This document shows positions 17,236 to 26,961 of a DNA stretch of 64,000 bases, piece by piece; position 1 is the stretch's first letter; each line of letters starts with the position of its first letter. The notes below the pieces were generated by a model. It saw only the letters and a list, made by a program, of their open reading frames with translations. It did no database searches and was not told the origin of the DNA. Origin of the DNA: Nostoc sp. NIES-3756 (lineage in GTDB: Bacteria > Cyanobacteriota > Cyanobacteriia > Cyanobacteriales > Nostocaceae); contig NZ_AP017295.1 in NCBI RefSeq assembly GCF_001548375.1, positions 992,001 through 1,056,000 of the forward strand, read 5' to 3'. The position numbers were made by a program, and so were the translations under genes.

Positions 17236-19206
17236 CTACCTGGGACGGAGAAAAATACCGATGCCGTTGTGGACACGGGCGGCTGTGTTGGGATAGCGGT
17301 CTAGTAGTTGTCCGCTTAAGTAGAGGCTAGTTGAGCTACCGCCGTCTAGGTTGAGAGCATTGACGCAGCCTAGAAGTTTCATGAGTTGGGCGTGTTCTGC
17401 TAGGGTTGGGCCTGGGCCGCCTGCGCGATTATGGGTTGCAGTGATTAATAATGTGTTGTTAGAGGTTGTGCAAATACCACTGCGAACGGCTCTCTCGGCA
17501 ATGAAGGCTTTACTGAATTGTTCGCTTTCGGCATTAAGGACAATTTGACTGTTTTGAATTAACAGTGGCCCAGCTCCGATGATGTTGGGGTAACGATTAA
17601 AATCAGCAGGTGTGGTGGTACTGGTAATTTGTACATCGGTACCTATTGGTAGTTGTGATGTAATGGCACTGGCATTTCCACGTAATGTTAATAAGTAACC
17701 GTCTCTGGGAATGGGAAAGCTGCTTTGCCCTGCTTTATCGCCTGTAAACTGATTGCTAATCTTATTGTTTTGGACTAAGAAAATTCTTTCGTTGTCGGTT
17801 AAGGGTGTGTATGTTTGCCCCCAAGCTGGGGTGTAACGGGCGATACCGCTTTGTACATAGCCACTGTTGAGGAATAATATTGGAGAGCGCAAACCATTTG
17901 ATGTTACTAATGTCTCTTGTAAGCTGAGGCGACCAAAATAAAATTGTCCGGCATTATTCCAGGCGATCGCACCTCTATTTAAAATTGGGCTAGATAACCA
18001 GCGATTATCTAGGCGAATTGCACCCAAAGGATAACGATTATTGCGGTTAAAGTAGCCTCCGTTAATTGCCCCTACTGCGAGGTAGCGTTGGGCTGTTTGC
18101 AATATCGGGGCTGTGCCTACTAAAGTATCCGAGTTAGTGATAATTGGTTTTAAGGTTACTCCCACAGTCCGGGGATTAATTTCTAACAGAACTACGGGAA
18201 AGCGGTCTGTATTTAAGTTGAGGTACTGTTGTCGCCAACGTATTCCATTAGCCCAACTGATATCTCGTGCTTCTAATGGGTCGGGGCGTAAATCAACAAT
18301 TAGGCGATCCGGATTATTAATGGTAGTAACTCTAGGGGATAAAGCTAAGGGAACGTTCAGACGAATCAGTGTTTGGTTATTTACTACTTCTACTTGCGTC
18401 ACCAACGCTTCAGATGTTGGTGTTGGCATTTGTTTGAGTGGATTCTGTTCTAATGTGGGTGCTGGTGCGACTGGTAAAGGTGTGTAGCGTTGAATTAGGG
18501 CTGGGTCGGCTATACCGTCAAGAACGATTGTCCACTCTCGCAAAGTTGCTGCTGGGGGTTTTGCATCTGGGTTTGTAGGGTCAGCCGGAGGTCTAATTGG
18601 TTGTCCTTGTCTGACTTGCCAGGGGGTGGGGCGGTCTAAATCAAAAACAATGCGCGTGGCAGGTGGCTGATTAAAGCGAATATTTCTTACTTGCGCTCTT
18701 GGAGTGGCGATCGCTAAAGTATTACCTTGGGTTTGCATCTGCCATCCGGCTGTACGGGCAAAGTTGGTAATGTCAAGATAACGGTATCCACCTTGGAGTC
18801 TAGTTGTTAAAACTGAGGGCTGGTTATTAGGCGAAAACCATACTAAGGGTTGCCTAGCTGGGTTATTACTATTTAATAGGTCTACACCAATTAATTGCCG
18901 CAGCGCGCCATCACTGATAAATGTTGTTACTTGATTTGCTCCTCCTGGTTGTTGTAACCAAGCTCCTGGTAAATTACGACCATTGAGGGAAATTTGGCTA
19001 CCAGATGATAATCGAACCGATGTAGGTGATGCTGGACGCTGTGTATTTGCCTGACTTAGATTTGATGATTGTTGGGCGTTAGTGGCATAGGTTACAGATA
19101 GACATAGTGATATTACTGTTATTGGTGACACAAGCATCTGCAAGACATTGTGTTTTAATGATTTTGCCGCCAGATTCTGATTTTTTCGTTGGCAATAATT
19201 TTTCAT
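17236..19206 (-). CDS. Exported phosphodiester-glycosidase (NAGPA/DUF2233) family protein
   Basis: A 656-residue protein with a cleavable-looking signal peptide (hydrophobic stretch at about 24-40, then ATNAQQ). The N-terminal half (60-330) is beta-rich, with segments of the AMIN or copper-amine-oxidase-N type, suggesting envelope binding. The C-terminal domain (about 345-656) has the phosphodiester glycosidase pattern: GAINGGYFNRNN, PLGAIRLDNRW, and the signature NALNLDGGSSTSLYL followed by VHNGIGIFL. The human relative removes N-acetylglucosamine from phosphodiesters; here the substrate is probably a cell-wall or exopolysaccharide phosphodiester. It is divergent from glutamate synthase. Confidence 0.85.
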   Translation of the reverse strand: MKNYCQRKNQNLAAKSLKHNVLQMLVSPITVISLCLSVTYATNAQQSSNLSQANTQRPASPTSVRLSSGSQISLNGRNLPGAWLQQPGGANQVTTFISDGALRQLIGVDLLNSNNPARQPLVWFSPNNQPSVLTTRLQGGYRYLDITNFARTAGWQMQTQGNTLAIATPRAQVRNIRFNQPPATRIVFDLDRPTPWQVRQGQPIRPPADPTNPDAKPPAATLREWTIVLDGIADPALIQRYTPLPVAPAPTLEQNPLKQMPTPTSEALVTQVEVVNNQTLIRLNVPLALSPRVTTINNPDRLIVDLRPDPLEARDISWANGIRWRQQYLNLNTDRFPVVLLEINPRTVGVTLKPIITNSDTLVGTAPILQTAQRYLAVGAINGGYFNRNNRYPLGAIRLDNRWLSSPILNRGAIAWNNAGQFYFGRLSLQETLVTSNGLRSPILFLNSGYVQSGIARYTPAWGQTYTPLTDNERIFLVQNNKISNQFTGDKAGQSSFPIPRDGYLLTLRGNASAITSQLPIGTDVQITSTTTPADFNRYPNIIGAGPLLIQNSQIVLNAESEQFSKAFIAERAVRSGICTTSNNTLLITATHNRAGGPGPTLAEHAQLMKLLGCVNALNLDGGSSTSLYLSGQLLDRYPNTAARVHNGIGIFLRPR

Positions 19207-19957
19207 TTTGATGATAATTTACACAGGTACTTTTGAAAGCTATCATCCAATGTGCTGATTGGCTAATTGTATGGAAAGCTTGAAAAATAGATAAATAATC
19301 TTGTAATGAATGTGATAATATGTATATTGGCTTGTTATCTCTTGTAGATGACAAGCTAAAATTTAGCCGCTAAAACCACCGGAACTAAATGCTTTAACTA
19401 GCACTAGTTAGGACAAGACTAGAGATAGTAGTTTTAGTTATTATATTTGGATAAGATATTAAATCCTTATACATTGTTCCTGCTGTTGCTACTTGGTGAG
19501 GGTTGAACAGTAGAGATATTTAGTGGCAACAGCAGAAAAGCTCACAATAATCAAAATATTTAGGAATTGTCAAAGGGGTATATAGTGTACTACGCTGATT
19601 TTGCTACTAAATCAGGATTGTTCATAGTCGAAGAACAGTGAAGTATAAATATGAGGTGCTATTGTTAGTACCCCAGATTGTGTTTTGTCTTGGCAACTCA
19701 AAACACATAAATTGAGAAAATATAAAGTCACACGATATAAAAATGAGGACTGTCAAGGCACAGAGATTTTGTCTTCCATAGAATAAACACATAAAACATC
19801 AAGTAGACATTTTAACGTGGCGACGAAAAAAGCCGAAGTTAAAATTTTTTTTCTCTAAATTTCGCTGATTTTATGTATTAGTACGGCAGGAAATTTAGAA
19901 ATTTTTCTCACAAACAGTGGCAGAAGTAGCGACTAAACGATCTCAGGAACAGGCTCT
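19207..19957. promoter_or_regulatory. Long divergent regulatory region upstream of glutamate synthase, with three dyads
   Basis: This 751-bp spacer holds no gene. Three dyads are visible: TAACTAG-CA-CTAGTTA (19395-19410); CTGCTGTTGC (19480-19489) with its exact complement at 19526-19535, extendable to 14 pairs with one G-U; and TGTGTTTTG / CAAAACACA (19679-19687 / 19699-19707). It must contain promoters for both neighbours, and the length suggests a long glutamate synthase leader. A canonical GTA-N8-TAC NtcA site was not found; the closest, at 19578-19590, has only a 7-nt spacer. Confidence 0.5.
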
Positions 19958-22900
19958 ATGACTGATAAACCGATGAATCAAGACCAAAATATCACAAAGC
20001 ATATAAATTCAGGAGACACCTACCAAGGCCCAAGATGGTTAGTAGAAGAACGGGATGCCTGTGGTGTAGGTTTTATAGCTCATCGTCAAAATCAAGCTAG
20101 CCATGAAATTGTGGCTAAAGCTTTAGCTGCTTTGACTTGTTTAGAACATCGGGGCGGTTGTAGCGCAGACAAAGATTCCGGTGATGGTGCAGGTATATTA
20201 ACAGCGATTCCTTGGGAATTATTACAACAAGATTATGCCCAAGGACAGATAGACTTTTTGTCGAGTAATAATATTGCTGTGGGGATGATATTTCTACCCC
20301 AAGGTTCTCAAGTAGCGCAAAAAGCCAAATACGTTTTTGAACAAATCGTCACTGAAGAAAAATTTACCTTACTGGGCTGGCGAGAGGTGCCTGTAAGACC
20401 TGATTTATTAGGAGTGCAAGCTAAAGAAAATCAACCCCGCATCGAGCAAGTTTTTCTATCAGCTGATACCACTGGTGATGCCCTAGAAAGGCAACTATTT
20501 ATCACTCGTAAACGTCTATTCAAGGCGATAAAGAGCATTTCCGAAGAATTTTACATTTGTTCATTGTCCAGCCGCACGATTGTTTATAAGGGCATGGTGC
20601 GTTCTGCGGTTTTGGGAGATTTTTATCTAGACTTACAAAACCCAGCTTATAAGAGTGCGTTTGCTGTATATCACCGCCGCTTTAGTACCAACACCATGCC
20701 TAAGTGGCCTTTAGCCCAACCAATGAGGCTATTGGGACACAATGGGGAAATTAACACCCTATTGGGCAATATTAACTGGATGATGGCGAGAGAAGGCAAC
20801 TTGGGTCATCCAGTATGGGGCGATCGCTTTGATGAACTCAAGCCATTAGTTCTATTGGGTAATAGTGACTCGGCAACTCTAGATAACGTTCTGGAATTAT
20901 TGGTACATTCTGGACGTAGCCCCTTGGAAGCTTTGATGATTATGGTTCCAGAGGCTTATAAGAATCAACCATCTTTGCAGAATTATCCAGAAATAGTTGA
21001 TTTTTACGAATACTACAGTGGTTTGCAGGAAGCATGGGACGGCCCCGCACTGTTAGTATTTGGTGATGGTAAAACGGTAGGCGCAACATTAGACCGTAAC
21101 GGTTTAAGACCAGCGCGTTATGTGATTACCAAAGATGACTATATTGTTGTAGCTTCGGAAGCTGGGGTGGTAGATTTCCCTGAAGGCAATATTGTGGAGA
21201 AGGGTAGACTCGGCCCAGGACAGATGATTGCTGTGGATCTAGTCAACCATGAAATCCTCAAGAATTGGGAAATTAAACAGCGCATCGCCAAACAGCATCC
21301 TTACGGGGAATGGCTGCAAAAGTACCGTCAAGAACTCAAGCAAGTTAATAGTTCTGGTAACGGTAACGGTAACGGCAATGGCAATGGCAATGGCAATGGT
21401 CATTATGTAGCCAAGGAAATTGACAGAGAAAACTTACTGCGTCAACAATTGGCTTTTGGCTACACAACAGAAGATGTGGAAATGATCATCCAGCCAATGG
21501 CTAGCACCGGGTCAGAACCAACCTTCTGCATGGGTGATGATATTCCTTTGGCTGTGCTATCAGACAAGCCCCACTTGTTGTATGACTATTTCAAACAACG
21601 TTTTGCCCAAGTAACCAACCCAGCAATTGACCCACTAAGAGAGAAGTTGGTGATGTCTTTGAAGGTGGAGTTGGGTGAACGGGGTAACTTATTAGAACCA
21701 AAGCCAGAGTACGCCAGAAGGTTGAAGTTAGAATCACCAGTCTTAACTGAAGCAGAGTTGGAAACAATCAATCTGTCGGGATTTGCAACAGCCCAGTTAT
21801 CAACTTTGTTTGCGATCGCCAAAGGCCCAGATGGTCTAAAATCTGCTGTGCAAGCATTACAACAGCAAGCGGCTGAATCTGTCCGTGCTGGGGCGAAAAT
21901 TCTCATTTTGAGTGACCGAGCAGGTGAAGGTATCGGCACAGAATATAGTTACATTCCTCCCCTGTTGGCGGTGGGTGCAGTCCACCACTATTTAATTCGT
22001 GAAGGATTGAGAACGAAGACATCTTTAATTGTCGATACTGCCCAATGCTGGAGTACACACCATTTTGCTTGTTTAATCGGCTATGGTGCAGGTGCTGTAT
22101 GTCCTTACATGACCTTGGATACTGTGCGTGCTTGGTGGTCTGACCCCGCAACCCAACAGTTCATGGAACGGGGTAAAATATCGGCCATTTCTTTAGAACA
22201 GTCCATTGCCAACTATCGCAAAGCTGTCGAGTCTGGGTTGTTGAAAATCCTCTCCAAGATGGGGATTTCGCTTCTATCCAGCTATCAAGCAGCGCAGATA
22301 TTTGAAGCTATTGGGATTGGTGGCGATTTACTGGAATTGGGATTCAAGGGTACAGCTTCCCGGATTGGTGGTTTGAGTGTGCGGGAGTTAGCCCAAGAGG
22401 TACTTTCCATCCACAGCAAAGCTTTCCCAGAACTAGCACTTACCAAGCTAGAAAACTTGGGGTTTGTCAACTACCGTCCTACGGGCGAGTACCATATGAA
22501 CAACCCCAAATTAGCAAAAGCGCTGCATGAGGCGGTTGATGGCAAGAAATATGACCACTATGAAGTCTACAAACAGTATTTAAAAGATAGACCAATTACA
22601 GCACTGCGCGACTTGCTAGACTTCCAGAGCGATCGCTCACCCATCCCTGTAGAAGAAGTAGAGTCAGTCAGTGATATTGTCAAACGCTTCTGTACTGGGG
22701 GGATGTCCTTAGGTGCGTTGTCACGGGAAGCCCATGAAGTATTGGCGATCGCTATGAACCGGATTGGTGGTAAATCCAACTCTGGGGAAGGTGGAGAAGA
22801 CCCAGTACGATACAAAGTATTGGATGATGTAGACGCTGCTGGACATTCGCCTACTTTGCCACATTTGCGAGGTCTGCGGAATGGTGACACAGCTTCTAGT

Positions 22901-24637
22901 GCCATCAAGCAAGTTGCATCAGGACGCTTTGGTGTGACACCAGAGTATTTAGCTAGTGCTAAACAAATCGAAATCAAAATTGCCCAAGGTGCAAAACCAG
23001 GGGAAGGCGGACAACTACCAGGGCCAAAGGTCAGCCAATATATTGCGATGTTGCGGCGGTCTAAGCCCGGTGTTACCTTAATTTCCCCCCCACCGCACCA
23101 CGACATCTATTCAATTGAAGACCTCGCGCAGCTAATATTTGACCTGCATCAAATTAATCCCAAAGCCCAAGTATCGGTGAAATTGGTGGCGGAAGTTGGT
23201 ATCGGCACAATTGCAGCTGGTGTGGCTAAAGCCAACGCTGATATCATCCAAATTTCTGGTCATGACGGTGGTACAGGTGCATCACCTCTCTCATCAATTA
23301 AACACGCTGGTTCACCTTGGGAGTTAGGTTTAAGTGAAGTGCATCGCGTATTGATGGAAAATAGTTTGCGCGATCGCGTGGTTTTACGTGTAGATGGTGG
23401 TCTCAAGAGTGGTTGGGACGTATTAATCGGTGCGTTGATGGGTGCAGAGGAATTTGGTTTCGGTTCCATCGCCATGATTGCCGAAGGCTGTATTATGGCG
23501 CGGATCTGCCACACTAATAATTGTCCTGTGGGTGTAGCTTCGCAAAAAGAAGAATTACGCAAGCGGTTTACAGGTATCCCCGAACACGTTGTTAATTTCT
23601 TCTACTTCATTGCTGAAGAAGTGCGGACTCTGTTAGCCAAACTTGGCTATCGTTCTTTGTCAGAAATCATTGGTCGCACTGACATCCTGACAACCCGTAA
23701 GGACGCAAAACTGACCAAAACACAATCCATCAATCTCAACTGCTTACTCCAACTACCAGACACCAGAAATAACCGTAGTTGGTTGGTGCATGAAGAAGTC
23801 CACAGCAACGGCCCGGTTGTAGATGACCAGTTATTGGCTGATGTAGAAATTCAAGCTGCTATTCGCAATCAGTCTACTGTCACCAAGACCCTACCTATAG
23901 TCAATACTGACAGAACGTTGGGCGCAAGACTAGCTGGGGCGATCGCATCTCAGTATGGTGACAATGGTTTTGAGGGACAAATTAACCTCAACTTCACAGG
24001 TAGCGTCGGTCAAAGTTTTGGCGCTTTCAACTTGCCAGGAATTATTCTGACATTGGAAGGAGAAGCCAACGACTACGTAGGTAAAGGGATGCACGGTGGC
24101 GAAATTATTATTAAACCACCTGCTGATGCTACTTACGATCCCGCACAAAACGTAATTGTTGGTAATACCTGCCTCTATGGTGCTACGGGTGGGGTGTTGT
24201 ATGCTAACGGTTTAGGCGGAGAACGCTTTGCTGTCCGCAACTCCAAAGGTGTAGCAGTAATTGAAGGTGCTGGGGATCACTGCTGTGAGTACATGACAGG
24301 TGGCGTAATTGTCGTTCTTGGTAAAGTCGGACGCAACGTCGCTGCTGGGATGACAGGTGGACTAGCCTACTTCTTAGATGAAGATGGTTCCTTCCCTGAA
24401 TTAGTCAACCGCGAAATCGTCAAAATTCAACGTGTGCTAACCGCAGCCGGAGAGAAACAACTGCAAGATTTAATTAAAGCCCATGCAGAACGTACAGGTT
24501 CACCCAAGGCTAAACTTATCTTGCAAAATTGGCAGGAATACTTGCCCAAGTTCTGGCAATTAGTACCACCTTCAGAAGCTGAAAGCGCAGAAGCTAATCC
24601 TCAAACTGTAGTAGAGAAGCATCTGAGTTCGGTTTAA
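19958..24637 (+). CDS. gltS: Ferredoxin-dependent glutamate synthase
   Basis: A 1559-residue single-chain Fd-GOGAT that makes two glutamates from glutamine and 2-oxoglutarate with reduced ferredoxin, completing ammonium assimilation. Order: a propeptide of 34 residues ending before C35 (ACGVGF), the N-terminal nucleophile of the class II glutaminase; a central linker domain; the FMN-binding synthase domain with the 3Fe-4S cysteines C1178, C1184 and C1189 (Cx5Cx4C); and the C-terminal GXGXG-type beta-helix. The segment after 1189 has the form of the ferredoxin-dependent class, and no NADPH-binding beta subunit lies next to it. Residues 467-480 are a Gly-Asn repeat not expected in the family. 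A terminator follows directly. The gene is also called glsF or gltF in some genomes. Confidence 0.97.
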   Translation: MTDKPMNQDQNITKHINSGDTYQGPRWLVEERDACGVGFIAHRQNQASHEIVAKALAALTCLEHRGGCSADKDSGDGAGILTAIPWELLQQDYAQGQIDFLSSNNIAVGMIFLPQGSQVAQKAKYVFEQIVTEEKFTLLGWREVPVRPDLLGVQAKENQPRIEQVFLSADTTGDALERQLFITRKRLFKAIKSISEEFYICSLSSRTIVYKGMVRSAVLGDFYLDLQNPAYKSAFAVYHRRFSTNTMPKWPLAQPMRLLGHNGEINTLLGNINWMMAREGNLGHPVWGDRFDELKPLVLLGNSDSATLDNVLELLVHSGRSPLEALMIMVPEAYKNQPSLQNYPEIVDFYEYYSGLQEAWDGPALLVFGDGKTVGATLDRNGLRPARYVITKDDYIVVASEAGVVDFPEGNIVEKGRLGPGQMIAVDLVNHEILKNWEIKQRIAKQHPYGEWLQKYRQELKQVNSSGNGNGNGNGNGNGNGHYVAKEIDRENLLRQQLAFGYTTEDVEMIIQPMASTGSEPTFCMGDDIPLAVLSDKPHLLYDYFKQRFAQVTNPAIDPLREKLVMSLKVELGERGNLLEPKPEYARRLKLESPVLTEAELETINLSGFATAQLSTLFAIAKGPDGLKSAVQALQQQAAESVRAGAKILILSDRAGEGIGTEYSYIPPLLAVGAVHHYLIREGLRTKTSLIVDTAQCWSTHHFACLIGYGAGAVCPYMTLDTVRAWWSDPATQQFMERGKISAISLEQSIANYRKAVESGLLKILSKMGISLLSSYQAAQIFEAIGIGGDLLELGFKGTASRIGGLSVRELAQEVLSIHSKAFPELALTKLENLGFVNYRPTGEYHMNNPKLAKALHEAVDGKKYDHYEVYKQYLKDRPITALRDLLDFQSDRSPIPVEEVESVSDIVKRFCTGGMSLGALSREAHEVLAIAMNRIGGKSNSGEGGEDPVRYKVLDDVDAAGHSPTLPHLRGLRNGDTASSAIKQVASGRFGVTPEYLASAKQIEIKIAQGAKPGEGGQLPGPKVSQYIAMLRRSKPGVTLISPPPHHDIYSIEDLAQLIFDLHQINPKAQVSVKLVAEVGIGTIAAGVAKANADIIQISGHDGGTGASPLSSIKHAGSPWELGLSEVHRVLMENSLRDRVVLRVDGGLKSGWDVLIGALMGAEEFGFGSIAMIAEGCIMARICHTNNCPVGVASQKEELRKRFTGIPEHVVNFFYFIAEEVRTLLAKLGYRSLSEIIGRTDILTTRKDAKLTKTQSINLNCLLQLPDTRNNRSWLVHEEVHSNGPVVDDQLLADVEIQAAIRNQSTVTKTLPIVNTDRTLGARLAGAIASQYGDNGFEGQINLNFTGSVGQSFGAFNLPGIILTLEGEANDYVGKGMHGGEIIIKPPADATYDPAQNVIVGNTCLYGATGGVLYANGLGGERFAVRNSKGVAVIEGAGDHCCEYMTGGVIVVLGKVGRNVAAGMTGGLAYFLDEDGSFPELVNREIVKIQRVLTAAGEKQLQDLIKAHAERTGSPKAKLILQNWQEYLPKFWQLVPPSEAESAEANPQTVVEKHLSSV
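21356..21397 (+). repeat. In-frame hexanucleotide microsatellite in glutamate synthase
   Basis: Seven tandem 6-bp units encode (Gly-Asn)7, residues 467-480. The first three units are GGTAAC and the next four GGCAAT, so the array has two homogeneous blocks. It lies between the glutaminase domain and the central domain, in a likely surface loop. Confidence 0.9.
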
Positions 24638-24639
24638 TT

Positions 24640-24660
24640 ATTAGTGATTAGTCATTAGTT
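24640..24660. repeat. Heptanucleotide tandem repeat ATTAGTN x3
   Basis: Three units (ATTAGTG, ATTAGTC, ATTAGTT) start just after the glutamate synthase stop codon, followed by GGTGACTGATGACT. They belong to the STRR-type heptamer repeats seen in most spacers of this window. Confidence 0.7.
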
Positions 24661-24698
24661 AGTTTATGGTGACTGATGACTATTACAAAAGTAGCTGT

Positions 24699-24728
24699 GA
24701 AAGACGCGAAATCTCGCGTCTTTCTTTT
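24699..24728 (+). terminator. Intrinsic terminator of glutamate synthase
   Basis: An 11-bp perfect stem (24699-24709 with 24714-24724; core GACGCGA / TCGCGTC) with a 4-nt loop is followed by TTTTAA. It is one of the strongest terminators in the window, 61 bp after the stop codon. Confidence 0.92.
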
Positions 24729-24831
24729 AATTAAAAATTACGAATTGTACCGAATTGAATTGTTTATCTCAATTTAACCGGCTGGAATATATGATGAATC
24801 AAACAGTTTAATCTAAAATCTAAAGTTGGGA

Positions 24832-25755
24832 TTATTTCTGCTTTTTAATAGCAATTAATTTGTCATTTTTATCTTGTATTTCTAAAAGTTCAGGAACAGT
24901 AACAAAGCTGTAGCCTTGCTTGCGAAACCTAGTAATAATTTCTGGTAAAGCTTGTACAGTTTGAGAGCGGTTTCCACCGCCATCGTGCATGAGTACAATC
25001 CCACCCGGTTTTGCTAATCTAAATACATTGTTAATTAATTTAGGTACAGTGGGACGTGAATAGTCCGCCGAGTCAGATGACCACATAATTACAGCGTACT
25101 TATTATTTTTTGCATAGGAAACTAATCCATTATGCATCATACCTCCAGGTGGACGAAATAAATCAGTTTTCACACCTGTGATTTGATAGATAAGCTTTGT
25201 TGTATTAGCAACTTCATAAGCTGCTACTTGAGGATTCATAAAATGATACCAGTGATGCCAAGTATGGTTGCCAATTGCATGTCCTTCCGCAACCACTCTT
25301 TTCAATAAGTCTGGATAATTTTTAACGTTTTGACCAACTACAAAAAATGTTGCTTTAATATTATTTTGTTTAAGAATATCTAATACTTGTGCAGTAGTTT
25401 CTGGCCAAGGGCCATCATCAAAAGTTAAGGCAATAACTTTTTGAGACGGGTTAACTTTTGCTGACTTAATAGTTGTTCCTTGAAAACTTGATGGTACACC
25501 ATCAGACAAACCTTTGCTTCTTGCTTCTTGTTGTAAACTATTCAGCATCATTAATTTTAATTTCTCAATTCGCTGACTAGTTCCGGCTTTGGCAGGTGCA
25601 GTAATTGTATTTATACTATTTATATTTGTTTTAATTCGAGCATCGGAAGTGTTTGGTTTAAGCAACATCATTACTCCAACACTCAAACTGGCACTAATAG
25701 CTAACAATGCAAATAATATTCCTTGTGGCCAAAGAAACGACTTATTGTTTTCCAC
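24832..25755 (-). CDS. Polysaccharide deacetylase (NodB homology, CE4)
   Basis: A 307-residue protein with an N-terminal membrane anchor (residues 11-31) and an extracytoplasmic NodB domain (about 100-290). The CE4 motifs are visible: TFDDGPWPETT (catalytic Asp and metal-binding Asp), HTWHHW (metal histidines), RPPGG, and the late LMHDGGGNRSQT. It should remove N-acetyl groups from peptidoglycan or an exopolysaccharide. The start is GTG 25755, chosen because AAGGAG lies 7 nt upstream; the ATG 5 bp earlier is out of frame. It faces glutamate synthase convergently. Confidence 0.92.
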   Translation of the reverse strand: MENNKSFLWPQGILFALLAISASLSVGVMMLLKPNTSDARIKTNINSINTITAPAKAGTSQRIEKLKLMMLNSLQQEARSKGLSDGVPSSFQGTTIKSAKVNPSQKVIALTFDDGPWPETTAQVLDILKQNNIKATFFVVGQNVKNYPDLLKRVVAEGHAIGNHTWHHWYHFMNPQVAAYEVANTTKLIYQITGVKTDLFRPPGGMMHNGLVSYAKNNKYAVIMWSSDSADYSRPTVPKLINNVFRLAKPGGIVLMHDGGGNRSQTVQALPEIITRFRKQGYSFVTVPELLEIQDKNDKLIAIKKQK

Positions 25756-26961
25756 TTCATAGCTCCTTCAAGAGTAAAATTATAAATTACATTTATGACG
25801 GTAATGTCAATCACATTTTTGATCAATGTTTTAGATACCTAACTAAGTTTTGTTAATCTTGAAAAATTGTAAAAAGATTAACAACATCTAGACTTATTTA
25901 ACTTTTGCTGGATTTTGGTGTAACTTTCAGTTACACCATTTATTTTTGTCAGCCAGTGAACTTTTATTGATTACTACGATTTAATATCAAATAAATATTT
26001 TCCACTGTGCAAAGCTTACATTTTTATCAACAATATAGGCTCTATTGAGTAAAACAAAATTATTATCTTTTTTAACTAAATAGTATTACTAAAAGATAAA
26101 AGTTTTTGACTACTATAATTTTGCTTAATCAACTATCAATAATTAATATACTTATCATAAGCTTTCACCAAAGATAAAAGGATAAAATATTGAGTACTGA
26201 GGTTAAGTCATTTGAACTAAAGTAAATGTCAAGAGACTCCAGGTTGGTTGGTTAAACCATATATTTTAATAATAAGTAGCATTTTACCTTTTTAAGAAAA
26301 AATTAAATCATCTAGGTATTAAGACAAATATATTACTCTCATCTCAAGCAGAGAGACGACTCTCACTGCAAGATAGTTTCCCTCTAATAAGAGGTTTGAA
26401 GTAGTTGATCTATATACCTTTTGGCTATCTATGCAGAATTAATTATTGAATCCAGAATGATATCTGTAATAAAACAATACATTTCTCAAGTATCAAAAGG
26501 AATACTAAGGCTCGTAGTAACTTGACAATCACTACTTTAACCCTCAACTTAATGGAGGTCACTACCTTATTAATATAAAAATTCAATATAGGTGGTTACA
26601 GTATTTTTACTGAAATTAGTTAATATTATAGATGCTAATTTTTAAAAAATGCTTTATTTAGCGTAAATAATGTTTATTTTTTACATAAAAAACATGATTT
26701 TTTGGTAAATTATTACATAAAATTAGTATTTATATTTATTTAAACGTTTTGCTAAAAAATGCAATAATCAGTATAGCCTGTACAAAGTTTAACAAAGCGT
26801 ATTTCAACGTAATATTAACGAGATTAAGTTGAAATACAAATTACCCAAGTTGATATAGGTTTATACTTGCAGTATTTTGTCTGTTGTAATAATTTTTGTT
26901 GCTCTTTGTATCATACAGGTTAGACGAGCAAATATTTAGACCATCTAATATTTCGTTTTAT
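25756..26961. other. 1.2-kb AT-rich spacer without a recognisable gene
   Basis: This is the largest non-coding stretch of the window. No protein with family resemblance, no tRNA and no IS end is visible. Two adjacent compact hairpins stand out at 26348-26394: GAGAG-acga-CTCTC inside a GCAG/CTGC frame, and CCTCT-aata-AGAGG. They could belong to a small RNA or to a leader of the next gene, but nothing in the sequence proves transcription. Confidence 0.4.

Noticed and set aside
19578..19590. GTA...TAC upstream of glutamate synthase as an NtcA site
   Set aside because: The spacer is 7 nt, not the required 8, and it lacks a properly placed -10 box that I could identify.
22567..23106. A 179-codon minus-strand frame inside glutamate synthase
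   Set aside because: It lies fully antisense within a conserved enzyme and shows no independent coding signal.
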